64,000 nt of DNA. Origin: an uncultured Serinicoccus sp. (lineage in GTDB: Bacteria > Actinomycetota > Actinomycetes > Actinomycetales > Dermatophilaceae). The notes below the pieces were generated by a model, which saw nothing but the letters and a program-made list of their open reading frames with translations, did no database searches and was not told where the DNA came from. How positions within the stretch are numbered: position 1 is the stretch's first letter; every line of letters begins with the position of its first letter. A program made the position numbers and the translations under genes. Shown piece by piece: positions 8,092 through 17,860 of this stretch. The stretch is taken from assembly GCF_947487915.1 (NCBI RefSeq), contig NZ_CANKYH010000005.1:62001-126000 (forward strand), in the 5' to 3' direction.

Positions 8092-9911
8092 GACCCCGAG
8101 GCGCCGGTCCGGACGGCACCGACCGGTCGCCAGCCGAGGGCGAGCGCGACCACCGCCGCGAGCGCGGCGGCATACCCCGCACCGGTGAGGACGGTCTGCA
8201 CCTGGACGACCGCGGCGTCGAGCAGTGCGTCGGTGTCGGTGGGGTCGGCGAGGGTGCCCACCTCGAGGTGGAAGCGACGCAGGCCGAGGGCGGTGAGCAG
8301 GGCCAGACCGACCACCATGCCCACCATGCGGGCGACGACGACGAGCGAGCTGACGGTGCCGTGGCCGTCCTCCCGGGCGTCGGCGAGGGCGGCGTCGTTC
8401 ACCGGCGCGATCGCGAGCCCGACGCCCAGACCGGCCCCGGCGAGGGCGAGCGTCGTGCCGACGAGGTCGTCGAGCGAGGCCCGCTCCCAGCGGGCCATGG
8501 CGAGGATGGACACCGCGGCCAGGGCCAGCCCCGGCGCGGCGACCACGGCCGGACCGACCCGCCGCAGCAGCCAGCCCCCCAGCAGCGCCCCGACCGGCAC
8601 CGCGACGAGGAAGCGCACCAGCACCAGCGCCGCGTCGGTCTCGTCGGTGCCCTGGGTGAGGCGGGAGAGCAGCGGCACGTCCACGACGACCGCCACGATC
8701 GCGGCCCCCACCAGCAGGCTCACCACCAGGGCCGGCCAGACCCGACGCCGGACGACACCTGGCGGGACGAGCGGGGCGGCAGCCAGCCGCTGCCGCAGGA
8801 GGAAGGCCACGACCGCCGCGGAGCCCAGCGGCAGCAGCCAGACGCCCCACGGACCGAGCACCTCGGTCTCGGGGTCCGCGGTGGAGAAGGTCAGCACCAG
8901 CGAGCCCAGGGCGACGGCGACGAAGGTCGCCCCCAGCAGGTCGGCGCGCAGGAGCAGCGGCAACCACCGCGGCAGGGTGACCAGGGCCAGCAGCAGCGTC
9001 ACGGTCGCCGCCGCGAGACCGACCGGCGTGGCGACCCGGGAGCCGGAGTCCGGGTCGAACGGCACGAAGGGCAGGCCGAGCTCCACCGAGGTCGTCAGCG
9101 CCTGCGGAGCCCAGAGCGCCAGCGTCCAGAGAGCCGCGGCGAGCACCGCGAGCAGGTATGCCGCGCCCGTCACCCACCATCTGCGACGCCCGGTCACTCC
9201 AGGGACAACCATGCGCGACGCTCGGTCGGGGGCGGGGCCAACCATGCGCGACGCTCGGTCGGGGGTGGGGGCCGCGGGACGGAGGAGGAGGACGCCGAGG
9301 AGGGCGAGCAGGCCGAGTACGACGTTGAGCCAGAAGATCTCCCGCCACCCGGCGACGGCGAGCACGAGCGCCCCGAGCAGCGGGCCGAGCACCGACCCGA
9401 GCTCCTGCACGGCCCCGACGACGCCGAGCGGCATGCCTCGGCGCCCCCGCGGCCACAGGTCGGCCACCAGCGCGAGGGTCGCCGGCACCAGCCCCCCGCC
9501 GCCCAGGCCCTGCAGGAACCGGCCCCCGACCATGACCGGCAGCTCGACCGCCGCGGCGGTCACCGCCGACCCCACGACGAAGACGACGAGGCACCAGATC
9601 AGGATGCGCCGCCGGTCCACCAAGTCGGACAGACGCCCGATGAGCGGCAGGACGGCGATGTAGCCGAGCAGGAACCCGGAGATGATCGGCGTGCCGCGCT
9701 GCAGTGACTCGATCCCCACACCGACGCCGGCCATCATGTCGGTCAGCGCCAGCACGACGACGTAGGTGTCCGCCGCGGCCAGCGCCACCGCGAGCGCGGC
9801 GACGGCCAGCAGCGCCCGGGCGCCGCGGGCGGGCCCGGTGGCCGGGCGGACGGTGGCCGTGGCGTCAGCGGACGGTCCGGCCCCCGGCCCCTCCTCCCGC
9901 GTCCGCGTCAT
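8088..9911 (-). CDS. MFS transporter of the P55/Rv1410c type (lipid or drug export)
   Basis: 607 residues with about 14 membrane helices, as in the DHA2-type transporter Rv1410c (P55) that works with the lipoprotein LprG in mycobacteria to move triacylated glycolipids to the outer envelope. Motif A (GRLSDLVDRRR) follows helix 2. An LprG-like gene ends 3 nt upstream of this start, reproducing the lprG-p55 gene order. About residues 213-235, in the central loop, contain an 11-residue sequence repeated in tandem (PDRASRMV twice), from a 33-bp duplication. The start is the ATG at 9911. Confidence 0.85.
   Translation of the reverse strand: MTRTREEGPGAGPSADATATVRPATGPARGARALLAVAALAVALAAADTYVVVLALTDMMAGVGVGIESLQRGTPIISGFLLGYIAVLPLIGRLSDLVDRRRILIWCLVVFVVGSAVTAAAVELPVMVGGRFLQGLGGGGLVPATLALVADLWPRGRRGMPLGVVGAVQELGSVLGPLLGALVLAVAGWREIFWLNVVLGLLALLGVLLLRPAAPTPDRASRMVGPAPDRASRMVVPGVTGRRRWWVTGAAYLLAVLAAALWTLALWAPQALTTSVELGLPFVPFDPDSGSRVATPVGLAAATVTLLLALVTLPRWLPLLLRADLLGATFVAVALGSLVLTFSTADPETEVLGPWGVWLLPLGSAAVVAFLLRQRLAAAPLVPPGVVRRRVWPALVVSLLVGAAIVAVVVDVPLLSRLTQGTDETDAALVLVRFLVAVPVGALLGGWLLRRVGPAVVAAPGLALAAVSILAMARWERASLDDLVGTTLALAGAGLGVGLAIAPVNDAALADAREDGHGTVSSLVVVARMVGMVVGLALLTALGLRRFHLEVGTLADPTDTDALLDAAVVQVQTVLTGAGYAAALAAVVALALGWRPVGAVRTGASGS
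9207..9272. repeat. In-frame 33-bp tandem repeat inside the MFS gene
   Basis: Two nearly identical 33-bp units each contain ACCATGCGCGACGCTCGGTC. The 33-base period keeps the reading frame and adds 11 residues to a loop. A third, degenerate copy (CATCTGCGACGCCCGGTC) precedes them at about 9176-9206 with a 32-bp offset. Confidence 0.8.
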
Positions 9912-9913
9912 CC

Positions 9914-10660
9914 TCAGGGCTGCGTCACGGTGACCGGCTCGCCGTAGGCGTCCAGCGTCACGGTGTAGGTCGACGTCGCCGGCGGGTAGAACGGCCCGGT
10001 GATCTCCACGCTGCGGACCTGCCAGTCCTCCTCGACCAGGCCGTAGGTCACGTCGAACTCGGACTCGGCGTCGCCGACGTAGAGCAGGTCCGTCACCGTC
10101 TCCCCCGGGAGCGTGCCGACGACCTGCTGCACCACCTCGGCCCCGGCCCGGGAGCGCTCCCCGAACTCGGGTCCCTGCGTCGCCCCGAGCAGGCCGACCA
10201 GGCCGTCCTCGGGGTCGAAGAGCGTCGCCGGGTCGGGCACCCCCAGCTCGGCCGGGTCGGTGTTGACGTGGGCCGGGACGTAGGGCAGCTTCACCCAGAG
10301 CTCGCCGTCGAGGGCCACCGTCGGGATGTCGGCCTGGACCCCCGCGATCACGGCGGTGATGGTGCCGTCGAAGGCCGGCGGGTCCATCGTGCCGGCCCCC
10401 TCGGCGCTGATGATGTAGGACGTCTCGTCCTCCGGCAGGTCGGTGCCGGTGAGCGTCAGACCGACCGACCCCGCGTCGACCAGCACGTCGTGCGCCTGGG
10501 CCAGCCGGTCGGCGGCGGTGGGCGGTGGTGGCGCGGAGGAGGTGGCCGTCTCGTCGGCGTCGTCGCTGCACCCGGCCAGCCCGAGGGCCAGCGCGAGGGC
10601 GAGCGCGAGCCTCGACCCGCCCGTCCGGGTGAGGGTATGCCGTCCGCCGCGAGACCTCAT
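9914..10660 (-). CDS. LppX/LprAFG family lipoprotein (LprG-like)
   Basis: 248 residues: an Arg-rich signal peptide, lipobox GLAGC, a Pro-rich tether, then a domain of mixed strands typical of LppX_LprAFG proteins, which form a half-barrel with a large lipid-binding cavity. In mycobacteria LprG loads lipoarabinomannan and triacylglycerides for transport with P55, and the next gene here is a P55-type transporter 3 nt away, so a shared envelope-lipid pathway is a reasonable inference. A GATACT -10 element lies 6 nt before the ATG, and a hairpin separates it from pstB, so it probably has its own promoter. Confidence 0.82.
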   Translation of the reverse strand: MRSRGGRHTLTRTGGSRLALALALALGLAGCSDDADETATSSAPPPPTAADRLAQAHDVLVDAGSVGLTLTGTDLPEDETSYIISAEGAGTMDPPAFDGTITAVIAGVQADIPTVALDGELWVKLPYVPAHVNTDPAELGVPDPATLFDPEDGLVGLLGATQGPEFGERSRAGAEVVQQVVGTLPGETVTDLLYVGDAESEFDVTYGLVEEDWQVRSVEITGPFYPPATSTYTVTLDAYGEPVTVTQP

Positions 10661-10666
10661 ACGTCC

Positions 10667-10672
10667 AGTATC
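10667..10672 (-). promoter_or_regulatory. Leaderless -10 element of the LprG-like gene
   Basis: Minus-strand GATACT, six bases, ATG at 10660. Confidence 0.45.
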
Positions 10673-10690
10673 ACGCACCCACCCCCGCAG

Positions 10691-10718
10691 CGGGCGGCAG
10701 CGCGCGCGTCGCCGCCCG
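10691..10718 (-). terminator. Candidate terminator after pstB
   Basis: An 8-bp perfect GC stem (CGGGCGGC/GCCGCCCG) with a 12-nt loop, 17 nt past the pstB stop. There is no U-tract, as is common in high-GC actinobacteria. Confidence 0.4.
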
Positions 10719-10734
10719 GACGGGCGGGGACCGG

Positions 10735-11514
10735 TCACCCGAAGCGGCCGGAGATGTAGTCCTCGGTCGCCTGCTGGCCCGGGTTGTTGAAGATGTTCTG
10801 GGTGGAGTCGTACTCGACGAGCTCCCCGGGCTTGCCGGTCGCCTCCAGGTTGAAGAACCCGGTCTTGTCGGAGACCCGCGCCGCCTGCTGCATGTTGTGC
10901 GTGACGATGACGACGGTGTAGTCGACCTTGAGCTCGTTGATGAGGTCCTCGATCGCCAGGGTGGAGATGGGGTCCAGGGCCGAGCACGGCTCGTCCATGA
11001 GGATGACCTCGGGCTGGATGGCGATCGCCCGGGCGATGCACAGGCGCTGCTGCTGCCCGCCGGAGAGGCCCGAGCCGGGTTTGTCCAGCCGGTCCTTCAC
11101 CTCGTTCCACAGGTTGGCCCCGCGCAGCGCCTTCTCGGTCAGCTCGTCGGCCGCCTTGCTGGAGATGCGCTTGGAGTTGAGCCGCACCCCGGCGAGGACG
11201 TTCTCCTTGATCGACATCGTCGGGAACGGGTTGGGCCGCTGGAAGACCATCCCGACCTGGCGGCGCACATCCACCGGATCCACCCCCCGGTCGTAGAGGT
11301 TCTGCCCGTCGATCGCCACCTCACCCTTGACATAGGCCCCCGGGATGACCTCGTGCATGCGGTTCAAGGTGCGCAGGAAGGTGGACTTGCCGCACCCCGA
11401 GGGGCCGATGAAGGCAGTGACCGAGCGAGGCTCGATGGACATGGTGACGTCCTTCACGGCGTGGAAGTCGCCGTAGAAGATGTCGAGGTCGGTGACGTCG
11501 ATGCGCTTGGACAT
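10735..11514 (-). CDS. pstB: Phosphate ABC transporter ATP-binding protein PstB
   Basis: 259 residues. Walker A GPSGCGKS (about 37-44), Q-loop [10 protein letters not shown], signature LSGGQQQR (around 150) and Walker B VILMDEP followed by CSALDPIST, which is the characteristic PstB sequence. It powers high-affinity phosphate uptake through PstC/PstA. It is the last gene of pstSCAB, 22 nt downstream of pstA. No phoU is adjacent. Confidence 0.97.
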   Translation of the reverse strand: MSKRIDVTDLDIFYGDFHAVKDVTMSIEPRSVTAFIGPSGCGKSTFLRTLNRMHEVIPGAYVKGEVAIDGQNLYDRGVDPVDVRRQVGMVFQRPNPFPTMSIKENVLAGVRLNSKRISSKAADELTEKALRGANLWNEVKDRLDKPGSGLSGGQQQRLCIARAIAIQPEVILMDEPCSALDPISTLAIEDLINELKVDYTVVIVTHNMQQAARVSDKTGFFNLEATGKPGELVEYDSTQNIFNNPGQQATEDYISGRFG

Positions 11515-11536
11515 AGGTATGCAGTGTCTCCTGTGG

Positions 11537-12700
11537 TCAGCGGCCGGTCTTCGGCGCGAACAGCGTGGCGATGAGCCGGGCCAGCAGGTTGAGCGCGATG
11601 ACGAGCAGGACGAGCAGCAGGGCGGCGGCCCACGCCCGCTCCAGGCTCGGCTCCCGCACGGCCGGGCTCAGTGGCTTGGTGAACATGAAGTAGGCGTAGA
11701 CGGCGAGGGTGTTCATGGGGCCGTCGAAGGGGTTCCAGTTGAGGCCGCGGGCGTAGCCGATGGCGACCAGCAGCGGGGCGGTCTCCCCGATGACCCGGGC
11801 GATGGCCAGGGTCACGCCGGACGCCAGTCCTGACGCCGCCGTCGGCAGGACGACCTTGGCGATGGTGCGCCACTTGGGCACCCCCAGCGCCAGGGCCGCC
11901 TCGCGCAGCTCGTTGGGGACGATCCGCAGCATCTCCTCGCTGTTGCGCACCACCGTCGGGATCATGAGGACCGACAGCGCCACCGCGCCGGCCAGACCCA
12001 TCTTGGCGTCCCTGATCCCGAAGATCTGGGTGAAGAGGGCGAAGGCGAAGAGTCCGGCGACGATCGAGGGGATGCCGGTCATGACGTCGACGAGGAAGCG
12101 GATGCCGCGGCTCAGCCGGTTCCGGCCGCCGTACTCGACGAGGTAGATCGCGGTGAACATGCCGATGGGGACCGAGATGACGGTAGCCAGGCCCGTGATG
12201 ACCAGCGTGCCCATGATGGCGTGGTAGGCACCGCCGACGAAGTCGGCCGAGCCATCGGCATACTGCTGGTCGTTGAGGCCGGTGACCCCGTTCATCGTCT
12301 GCGTGAGGAATTGCGGGTCGAAGGCGCGCGCCGCTCCCTCCGCGACCACGGTCCACAGCACCGATGCCAGCGGCACGACGGCGCAGACGAAGGCGAAGTA
12401 GACCAGCGAGCGGACGAGATGGTCGACCGCGACGCGACTCCCGGCGATCCGCCGGTAGGTCGCATAGAGCGCGACGAGGTAGGCCACGAAGGACAGCACC
12501 AGGGCGGCGGCGATGTGCAGGTCCAGGACCAGCCATGCCACCACGGCGAGGCCGGCGCCCAGCGCTGCGATCACCAGGGCCGGGCGTCGGCCCGCCGGTC
12601 GAACCTGGGAGGGGACGATGCCGCTGACGTGGTCCGGTGGGGCGTCGTCGCGGTCTCCGCCCGAGGGCGGACGGGTCTGGGGCTGGGTCGGCAGGCTCAT
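11537..12700 (-). CDS. pstA: Phosphate ABC transporter permease PstA
   Basis: 387 residues, longer than E. coli PstA because of a polar ~40-residue N-terminus and two extra hydrophobic segments (about 40-90) before the permease core. The core has the EAA-type loop [19 protein letters not shown], where the family has EA..LG.....i..vvLP, and about six membrane helices. The ATG at 12700 overlaps the pstC stop by one base (TGATG), indicating tight coupling. It pairs with PstC to form the phosphate channel. Confidence 0.95.
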   Translation of the reverse strand: MSLPTQPQTRPPSGGDRDDAPPDHVSGIVPSQVRPAGRRPALVIAALGAGLAVVAWLVLDLHIAAALVLSFVAYLVALYATYRRIAGSRVAVDHLVRSLVYFAFVCAVVPLASVLWTVVAEGAARAFDPQFLTQTMNGVTGLNDQQYADGSADFVGGAYHAIMGTLVITGLATVISVPIGMFTAIYLVEYGGRNRLSRGIRFLVDVMTGIPSIVAGLFAFALFTQIFGIRDAKMGLAGAVALSVLMIPTVVRNSEEMLRIVPNELREAALALGVPKWRTIAKVVLPTAASGLASGVTLAIARVIGETAPLLVAIGYARGLNWNPFDGPMNTLAVYAYFMFTKPLSPAVREPSLERAWAAALLLVLLVIALNLLARLIATLFAPKTGR

Positions 12701-13653
12701 CAGTTGGCTCCGGAGAACTCGCTGCGGCGGTCCACGATCCACCGGGCGAAGAGATTGACGGCGAGGGTGATGACGAACAGCACCAGACCGGCCGCGATGA
12801 GCTCGGACAGGCGCAGGCCGGCGGCTTCGGGGAAGTTGAGCGCGATCTCGGCCGGGATCGTGGAGTTGCCGTTGCCGATCAGGTTCAAGGTGAAGACCCC
12901 CGGGGCGAGGATGATCGCCACGGCCATCGTCTCGCCCAGGGCACGGCCCAGGCCCAGCATGGTCCCGCCGATGACGCCGGGCATGCCGAAGGGGAGGACC
13001 GCGGTCCGGATCATCTCCCACTGCGTGGCTCCCAGCGCCAGCGCCGCCTCCTCGTGCAGCCGGGGCGTCTGGAGGAAGACCTCGCGCGAGACGGCGGTGA
13101 TGATCGGCAAGATCATGACCGCCAGCACGATCGACGCGGTGAGCAGGGTGCGCCCCGTCGAGGACGCGTCGGCGAAGAAGGGGAGGAACCCCAGGCGCAG
13201 CTCCAGCCATTCGAAGAGCGGCACGAGCCTCGGGGCGAAGACCGCCATGCCCCACATGCCGAAGACGACCGAGGGGACAGCGGCGAGCAGGTCGATGACG
13301 AAGCCGATGCCCTTGCCGAGGCGGCGGGGGGCGTAGTGCGAGACGAACAGCGCGATGCCCACGGCGATCGGCGTCGCGAGCAGCATCGCGATGATCGAGG
13401 CGACGACGGTACCGAAGACCAGGGGGGCGACGTAGCCGAGAAAGCCTCGGGAGCCGCTGATGTCCTCCGACGGTGCAGTCAGTGCCGGGACGGCCTCGAG
13501 GACCAGGAAGAGGGCGACACCGGCCAGGATGAGCAGGATGACGACGGCCGATCCGACCGAGGCCCCGGAGAAGACGAGGTCCCCGGGTCGACGTACCGCT
13601 GTGGAGCGGCCACGCTCACGTCGTGTCGGCGGAGCGGGAGCGTTGGCGTTCAT
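12700..13653 (-). CDS. pstC: Phosphate ABC transporter permease PstC
   Basis: 317 residues with six core helices and the EAA loop EAALALGATQWEMIRTAVLP. The large periplasmic segment between helices 1 and 2 (containing APSEDISGSRGFLGYV) is typical of PstC. It is separated from pstS by 100 nt that hold a strong hairpin, so pstCAB is likely transcribed at a lower level than pstS. Confidence 0.95.
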   Translation of the reverse strand: MNANAPAPPTRRERGRSTAVRRPGDLVFSGASVGSAVVILLILAGVALFLVLEAVPALTAPSEDISGSRGFLGYVAPLVFGTVVASIIAMLLATPIAVGIALFVSHYAPRRLGKGIGFVIDLLAAVPSVVFGMWGMAVFAPRLVPLFEWLELRLGFLPFFADASSTGRTLLTASIVLAVMILPIITAVSREVFLQTPRLHEEAALALGATQWEMIRTAVLPFGMPGVIGGTMLGLGRALGETMAVAIILAPGVFTLNLIGNGNSTIPAEIALNFPEAAGLRLSELIAAGLVLFVITLAVNLFARWIVDRRSEFSGAN

Positions 13654-13688
13654 GAGGCTCCTTCACGGGAGGGCAGTGATGCGGACAT

Positions 13689-13732
13689 CGGATGACCGGC
13701 GGTCGACCAGAGGGTCGACCGCCGGTCATCCG
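13689..13732 (-). terminator. 20-bp perfect hairpin between pstS and pstC
   Basis: The left arm starts CGGATGACCGGC, the right arm ends GCCGGTCATCCG; 20 paired bases around a 4-nt loop. It lies just after the pstS stop (13754). It probably acts as a partial terminator or an RNA-stability block that keeps the substrate-binding protein more abundant than the permease, as for other binding-protein operons. Confidence 0.8.
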
Positions 13733-13753
13733 TGACAGGTGGACGGACCAGTG

Positions 13754-14875
13754 TCAGCCACCCTCGATGGTGTCGATGAGGTCCATGGCCCTCTGGCGGG
13801 TGTCCTCGGAGATGGGCGCTGAACCGGCGGCCTCGGCGGCGGCCTGCTGACCCTCCTCGGAGACGACGTAGGTCAGGACGTCCTTGACAAGGTTGGCCCG
13901 CTCCGGGTCGTCGTAGGCCGTGCAGGCGATGTGGTAGCTGACCAGGACGATCGGGTAGGCGCCGGACTCGGTGGTGTCACGGGCCAGCTCCAGGGCCATG
14001 TCACCCTCGAGGCCGGTGTCGGCCGGCTCAGAGGCGTCGACGACCCGGGCGGCAGCCTCGGGCGAGAAGGTGACGAACTCATCACCGACGCCGACCGCAG
14101 CGGCCTGCCCCGTGACGACCGAGGCGTCGGCATACCCGATGGTGCCCTCGTTGTCGTTGATGACCTGGATGACGCCGGTGTTCTGCGCCGCGGCCTCGGC
14201 CGGGACCGGCCAGGCTGCGTCAGCCTCGTGCGGCCAGGAGTCGGGCGCGGCGGCCGAGAGGTACTCCATGAAGTTCTCGGTGGTGCCGGAGTCGTCGGAC
14301 CGGTGCACGACGGTGATCTCGGTGTCGGGCAGCTCGGCGTCCGGGTTGTCCTCGGCGATGGCCGGGTCGTCCCAGGTGGTGATGTCCTGGTTCATGATCT
14401 GGGCCAGCGTGTCGGGAGAGAGCTGCAGACCGTCGACGCCGGGCAGGTTGTAGGGCACGGCGACCGGGGAGATGTAGACGGGGACGTGGAGGGCACCACC
14501 ATCGCCACAGGTGTCCGTGACGGCCTCCCGCTCCTCCTCGTCGAGGTAGGCGTCGGAGCCGACGAAGTCGGAGGCGCCGGCGATGAGGTTCTCCCGACCG
14601 GCACCGGACCCGACCGAGTTGTACTGCAGGGTGACATCGGGCTGCACACCCTGGTAGCCGGCGATCCAGGCCGTCATCGCGGCCTCCTGTGAGGAGGCGC
14701 CCGAGGCGAGCACGTCGCCAGAGAGCATCTCACCGCCCTCCTCACCTGACTCCTCCGAGCCGGCGTCGGACCCCTCGTCGGCGGTGGTCGTCGGCGAGTC
14801 GTCGCCGCAGGCGGCGAGCGCGAAGGACGCTGCCATGGCGATGGCGACCGTGCGGGTCAAGCGGTGCTGCTTCAC
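13754..14875 (-). CDS. pstS: Phosphate-binding lipoprotein PstS
   Basis: 373 residues. Signal peptide with lipobox LAAC (Cys near 23), an acidic Ser/Glu-rich linker to about 50, then the PstS fold with phosphate-contacting motifs ASGASSQ (around 60), YNSVGSGAG, SDAYL and HRSDDSGTTENF. It is anchored in the membrane and delivers phosphate to PstCAB. The start is a GTG preceded by GAGAGAGG about 8 nt upstream, so unlike many genes here it has a conventional 5' leader. A PHO box lies about 140 nt upstream. Confidence 0.97.
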   Translation of the reverse strand: MKQHRLTRTVAIAMAASFALAACGDDSPTTTADEGSDAGSEESGEEGGEMLSGDVLASGASSQEAAMTAWIAGYQGVQPDVTLQYNSVGSGAGRENLIAGASDFVGSDAYLDEEEREAVTDTCGDGGALHVPVYISPVAVPYNLPGVDGLQLSPDTLAQIMNQDITTWDDPAIAEDNPDAELPDTEITVVHRSDDSGTTENFMEYLSAAAPDSWPHEADAAWPVPAEAAAQNTGVIQVINDNEGTIGYADASVVTGQAAAVGVGDEFVTFSPEAAARVVDASEPADTGLEGDMALELARDTTESGAYPIVLVSYHIACTAYDDPERANLVKDVLTYVVSEEGQQAAAEAAGSAPISEDTRQRAMDLIDTIEGG

Positions 14876-14975
14876 GGGGAACCTCTCTCAACGTCTGTCA
14901 GGGATCGTGGCCCCGGGCCGGTGGCGGAGCACCGGCGCGTCCAGGGGCACGCTGGCGGCATCGCCAACGCTTGAG

Positions 14976-14981
14976 AAGGTA
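14976..14981 (-). promoter_or_regulatory. Candidate -10 element of pstS
   Basis: Minus-strand TACCTT lies about 100 nt upstream of the pstS GTG and about 32 bp downstream of the nearest PHO-box unit, which puts the PHO box just upstream of the -35 position. Confidence 0.4.
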
Positions 14982-15012
14982 GGAGCCGCACGTGACGCGA
15001 TCCACGGCCTTG

Positions 15013-15041
15013 GGTGAACGAGTGGTGAACGAGGGGCGAAG
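15013..15041 (-). promoter_or_regulatory. PHO box (PhoP-binding direct repeats)
   Basis: On the minus strand two perfect GTTCACC units lie exactly 11 bp apart (complements at 15013-15019 and 15024-15030), with a weaker third (CTTCGCC, 15035-15041) at the next 11-bp register. This is the layout of Streptomyces PHO boxes. Phosphate-starvation induction of pstSCAB by PhoR/PhoP is predicted. Confidence 0.85.
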
Positions 15042-15064
15042 GTCCGGCAGGGAGGACCCCCGGC

Positions 15065-17635
15065 TCAGCGCAGGGCGAGCTCCCCGGTGCCCTCGTCGAG
15101 GTCGACGACGACGTGCGAGCCGTCGCGCACCTCGCCGGAGAGCAGCAGCCGCGCCAGCCGGTCCCCGATCTGGGTCTGCACCAGGCGGCGCAGGGGTCGC
15201 GCGCCGTAGGCCGGGTCGTAACCCCGCTCGGCCAGCCAGGCGGACGCGGCTTCGGTGACCTCCAGGCCGATACGGCGTCCCTCGAGGCGGCGGGCCAGCT
15301 CGGCGACCTGCAGCCCCACGATGGTGGCCAGCTCCTCGCGGGTCAGCGCGTCGAAGATGACGACCTCGTCGAGCCGGTTGAGGAACTCGGGCTTGAAGCT
15401 GGCCCGGACGGTGCCCATGACCTGCTCGCGCTTGGTCTGCTCGTCGGTGGTCGGGTCCACGAGGAACTGGCTGCCCAGGTTGGAGGTCATGACGAGGATG
15501 ACGTTGCGGAAGTCGACCGTCCGGCCCTGCCCGTCGGTGAGCCGGCCGTCGTCGAGCACCTGCAGCAGGATGTCGAAGGTCTCGGGGTGGGCCTTCTCCA
15601 CCTCGTCCAGCAGCACCACGCTGTAGGGGCGCCTCCGGACCGCCTCGGTGAGCTGACCACCCTCGTCGTACCCGACGTAGCCGGGGGGCGCACCGATGAG
15701 GCGCGCGACCGCGTGCCGCTCGGCATACTCCGACATGTCGATGCGCACCATGGCCCGCTGGTCGTCGAAGAGGAAGTCCGCCAGGCTCTTGGCCAGCTCG
15801 GTCTTGCCGACCCCGGTCGGGCCGAGGAAGAGGAAGGAGCCCTGCGGGCGGTGCGGGTCGGAGATGCCGGCCCGCGAGCGGCGCACGGCGTCGGAGACGA
15901 GCCGCACGGCGGTGTGCTGGCCGATGAGCCGCTCACCGAGCACGGACTCCATCCGCAGCAGCTTCTCGGTCTCGCCCTCGAGCAGCCGGCCGGCCGGGAT
16001 CCCGGTCCAGGCGGAGATGACGTCGGCGACGTCGTCCGCGCCCACCTCGTCCTTGACCATCGGCGCGGTGTCGCTGCTGCGCTCGAGCGCCGACTCCTCC
16101 TCCTGGGCGGCGACCAGCTCAGCGTCGGCGGCGGGGATCTCGCCATAGAGCAGGCGCGAGGCGCCCTCGTAGTCGCCCTGGCGCTGCAGCCGCTCGGCCT
16201 GCGTGCGCAGGTCGTCCAGCCGCGCCTTGAGCTCACCGACCCGGTTGAGGCCGGTCTTCTCCGCCTCCCACCGTGCGGTGAGCGCGGCCAGCTCCTCGCG
16301 CCGGTCGGCGAGGTCGGAGCGCAGCTTCTCCAGCCGGGCCCGGGACGCGTCGTCCTCCTCCCGCGCCAGGTGCATCTCCTCCATGGTCAGCCGGTCGACC
16401 TGCCGCTGCAGCTGGTCGATCTCGACCGGCGAGGAGTCGATCTCCATCCGCAGCCGGCTCGCGGCCTCGTCCACCAGGTCGATGGCCTTGTCCGGCAGCT
16501 GGCGGCCGGGGATGTAGCGGTCGGAGAGGTCGGCCGCGGCGACGAGGGCCGAGTCCTCGATGGCCACCTTGTGATGGGCCTCGTAGCGCTCCTTGAGCCC
16601 GCGCAGGATGGCGATGGTGTCCTCCACCGACGGCTCACCGACGAAGACCTGCTGGAAGCGGCGCTCCAGGGCCGCGTCCTTCTCGATGTTCTCGCGGTAC
16701 TCGTCCAGCGTCGTCGCGCCGACCATCCGCAGCTCGCCGCGGGCCAGCAGCGGCTTGAGCATGTTGCCGGCGTCCATCGAGGAGTCCCCGCTCGCGCCGG
16801 CACCGACGACGGTGTGCAGCTCGTCGATGAAGGTGACGACCTGGCCGTCGCTACCGGTGATCTCGGCGAGCACCGCCTTGAGCCGCTCCTCGAACTCCCC
16901 GCGGTACTTCGCTCCGGCCACCATCGCGCCCAGGTCGAGGGAGATGAGCGTCTTGTCGCGCAGCGACTCGGGGACGTCCCCGGCGACGATGCGCTGGGCC
17001 AGGCCCTCGACGACCGCGGTCTTGCCCACCCCGGGGTCGCCGATGAGGACGGGGTTGTTCTTGGTGCGGCGGGAGAGCACCTGGACCACCCGGCGGATCT
17101 CGGCGTCCCGGCCGATGACCGGGTCCAGCTTGCCCTCCCGGGCCATCGCGGTGAGGTCGGTGCCGTACTTGCCCAGCGCGTCGAAGGTGGCCTCCGGGTC
17201 GGCGGAGTCCACCCGCTTGCCGCCGCGCAGCGCCGGGATGCGCTCGGCGAGGGCGTCCGCGTCGACCCCGGGCACGGCTCCTGCCCGGGCCAGGGCCAGC
17301 AGCAGGTGGTCGGTCGAGACGAAGGTGTCGCCCATGGCCGACATGGCCTCCTGGGCCCCCTTGACGACGCCGTGCATGGCCCGGGACAGACCCGGGTTGC
17401 CCATGCTGGACCCGCTGGCCCGCGGCAGGCCGGCCAGCGCGGTGTCGGCGGCCTGCTTGGCCGCCCGCGGGCTCGACCCGGCCGCCTCGAGCAGCGGCCC
17501 GGTCGTCGTGTCGCCCTGCTGGCTCAGTGCCGCGAGCAGGTGCGCGGGCTCGACCTGGGCGTGTCCCGCCGCCGCGGCGTCCCGCACCGCGGTCGACAGG
17601 GCCTCCTGGGCCTTGCTGGTGAGGTTGAGATCCAT
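15065..17635 (-). CDS. clpB: ATP-dependent disaggregase ClpB
   Basis: 856 residues, the full ClpB length: N-terminal Clp repeats (1-145), first AAA+ domain with Walker A GDPGVGKT (around 205), a coiled-coil middle domain rich in Glu/Arg/Leu (about 405-530), second AAA+ domain with GPTGVGKT (around 605), and a C-terminal D2-small domain. ClpB works with DnaK/DnaJ/GrpE (encoded at 34.4-38.2 kb) to dissolve protein aggregates. The ATG at 17635 begins [13 protein letters not shown], a typical ClpB start; a longer frame upstream is not ClpB-like. A HAIR operator lies about 90 nt upstream. Confidence 0.98.
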   Translation of the reverse strand: MDLNLTSKAQEALSTAVRDAAAAGHAQVEPAHLLAALSQQGDTTTGPLLEAAGSSPRAAKQAADTALAGLPRASGSSMGNPGLSRAMHGVVKGAQEAMSAMGDTFVSTDHLLLALARAGAVPGVDADALAERIPALRGGKRVDSADPEATFDALGKYGTDLTAMAREGKLDPVIGRDAEIRRVVQVLSRRTKNNPVLIGDPGVGKTAVVEGLAQRIVAGDVPESLRDKTLISLDLGAMVAGAKYRGEFEERLKAVLAEITGSDGQVVTFIDELHTVVGAGASGDSSMDAGNMLKPLLARGELRMVGATTLDEYRENIEKDAALERRFQQVFVGEPSVEDTIAILRGLKERYEAHHKVAIEDSALVAAADLSDRYIPGRQLPDKAIDLVDEAASRLRMEIDSSPVEIDQLQRQVDRLTMEEMHLAREEDDASRARLEKLRSDLADRREELAALTARWEAEKTGLNRVGELKARLDDLRTQAERLQRQGDYEGASRLLYGEIPAADAELVAAQEEESALERSSDTAPMVKDEVGADDVADVISAWTGIPAGRLLEGETEKLLRMESVLGERLIGQHTAVRLVSDAVRRSRAGISDPHRPQGSFLFLGPTGVGKTELAKSLADFLFDDQRAMVRIDMSEYAERHAVARLIGAPPGYVGYDEGGQLTEAVRRRPYSVVLLDEVEKAHPETFDILLQVLDDGRLTDGQGRTVDFRNVILVMTSNLGSQFLVDPTTDEQTKREQVMGTVRASFKPEFLNRLDEVVIFDALTREELATIVGLQVAELARRLEGRRIGLEVTEAASAWLAERGYDPAYGARPLRRLVQTQIGDRLARLLLSGEVRDGSHVVVDLDEGTGELALR

Positions 17636-17723
17636 GGGTGTCCCCTGTCCTCCCCGACCGGGAGCGGCGAGCTCGACGGCCGTGTCGTGTCGTTCAAGAA
17701 TGTCTGATGGGGTCAACACCGAC

Positions 17724-17750
17724 AGAGTTGAGCGCATTCCGCTCAACTCT
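17724..17750. promoter_or_regulatory. HAIR box (HspR operator) of clpB
   Basis: AGAGTTGAGC, a 7-nt spacer, then GCTCAACTCT: a perfect 10-bp inverted repeat matching the HspR consensus CTTGAGT-N7-ACTCAAG. It lies between clpB (minus) and the WXG-like gene (plus), so it could influence both. Confidence 0.88.
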
Positions 17751-17798
17751 GGGCGGACTCTGGTCCGGTGGCGGAGTGCGGCCGGGCGGGCGTGGCTC

Positions 17799-17804
17799 TA
17801 TACT
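17799..17804 (+). promoter_or_regulatory. Candidate -10 element of the WXG-like/pre-toxin operon
   Basis: TATACT, in an AT-richer patch 56 nt before the ATG at 17861. No clear -35 is visible. The HspR operator ends 49 bp upstream. Confidence 0.4.
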
Positions 17805-17860
17805 TCCCTCAGGTCCAGCCGTGGCAGGGCGGCTGTCGATCACCAGGAGGGGTACGCACG

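Noticed and set aside
13689..13732. Operator palindrome for a pst repressor
   Set aside because: A 20-bp perfect stem with a 4-nt loop right after a stop codon is better explained as an RNA hairpin than as a protein site.
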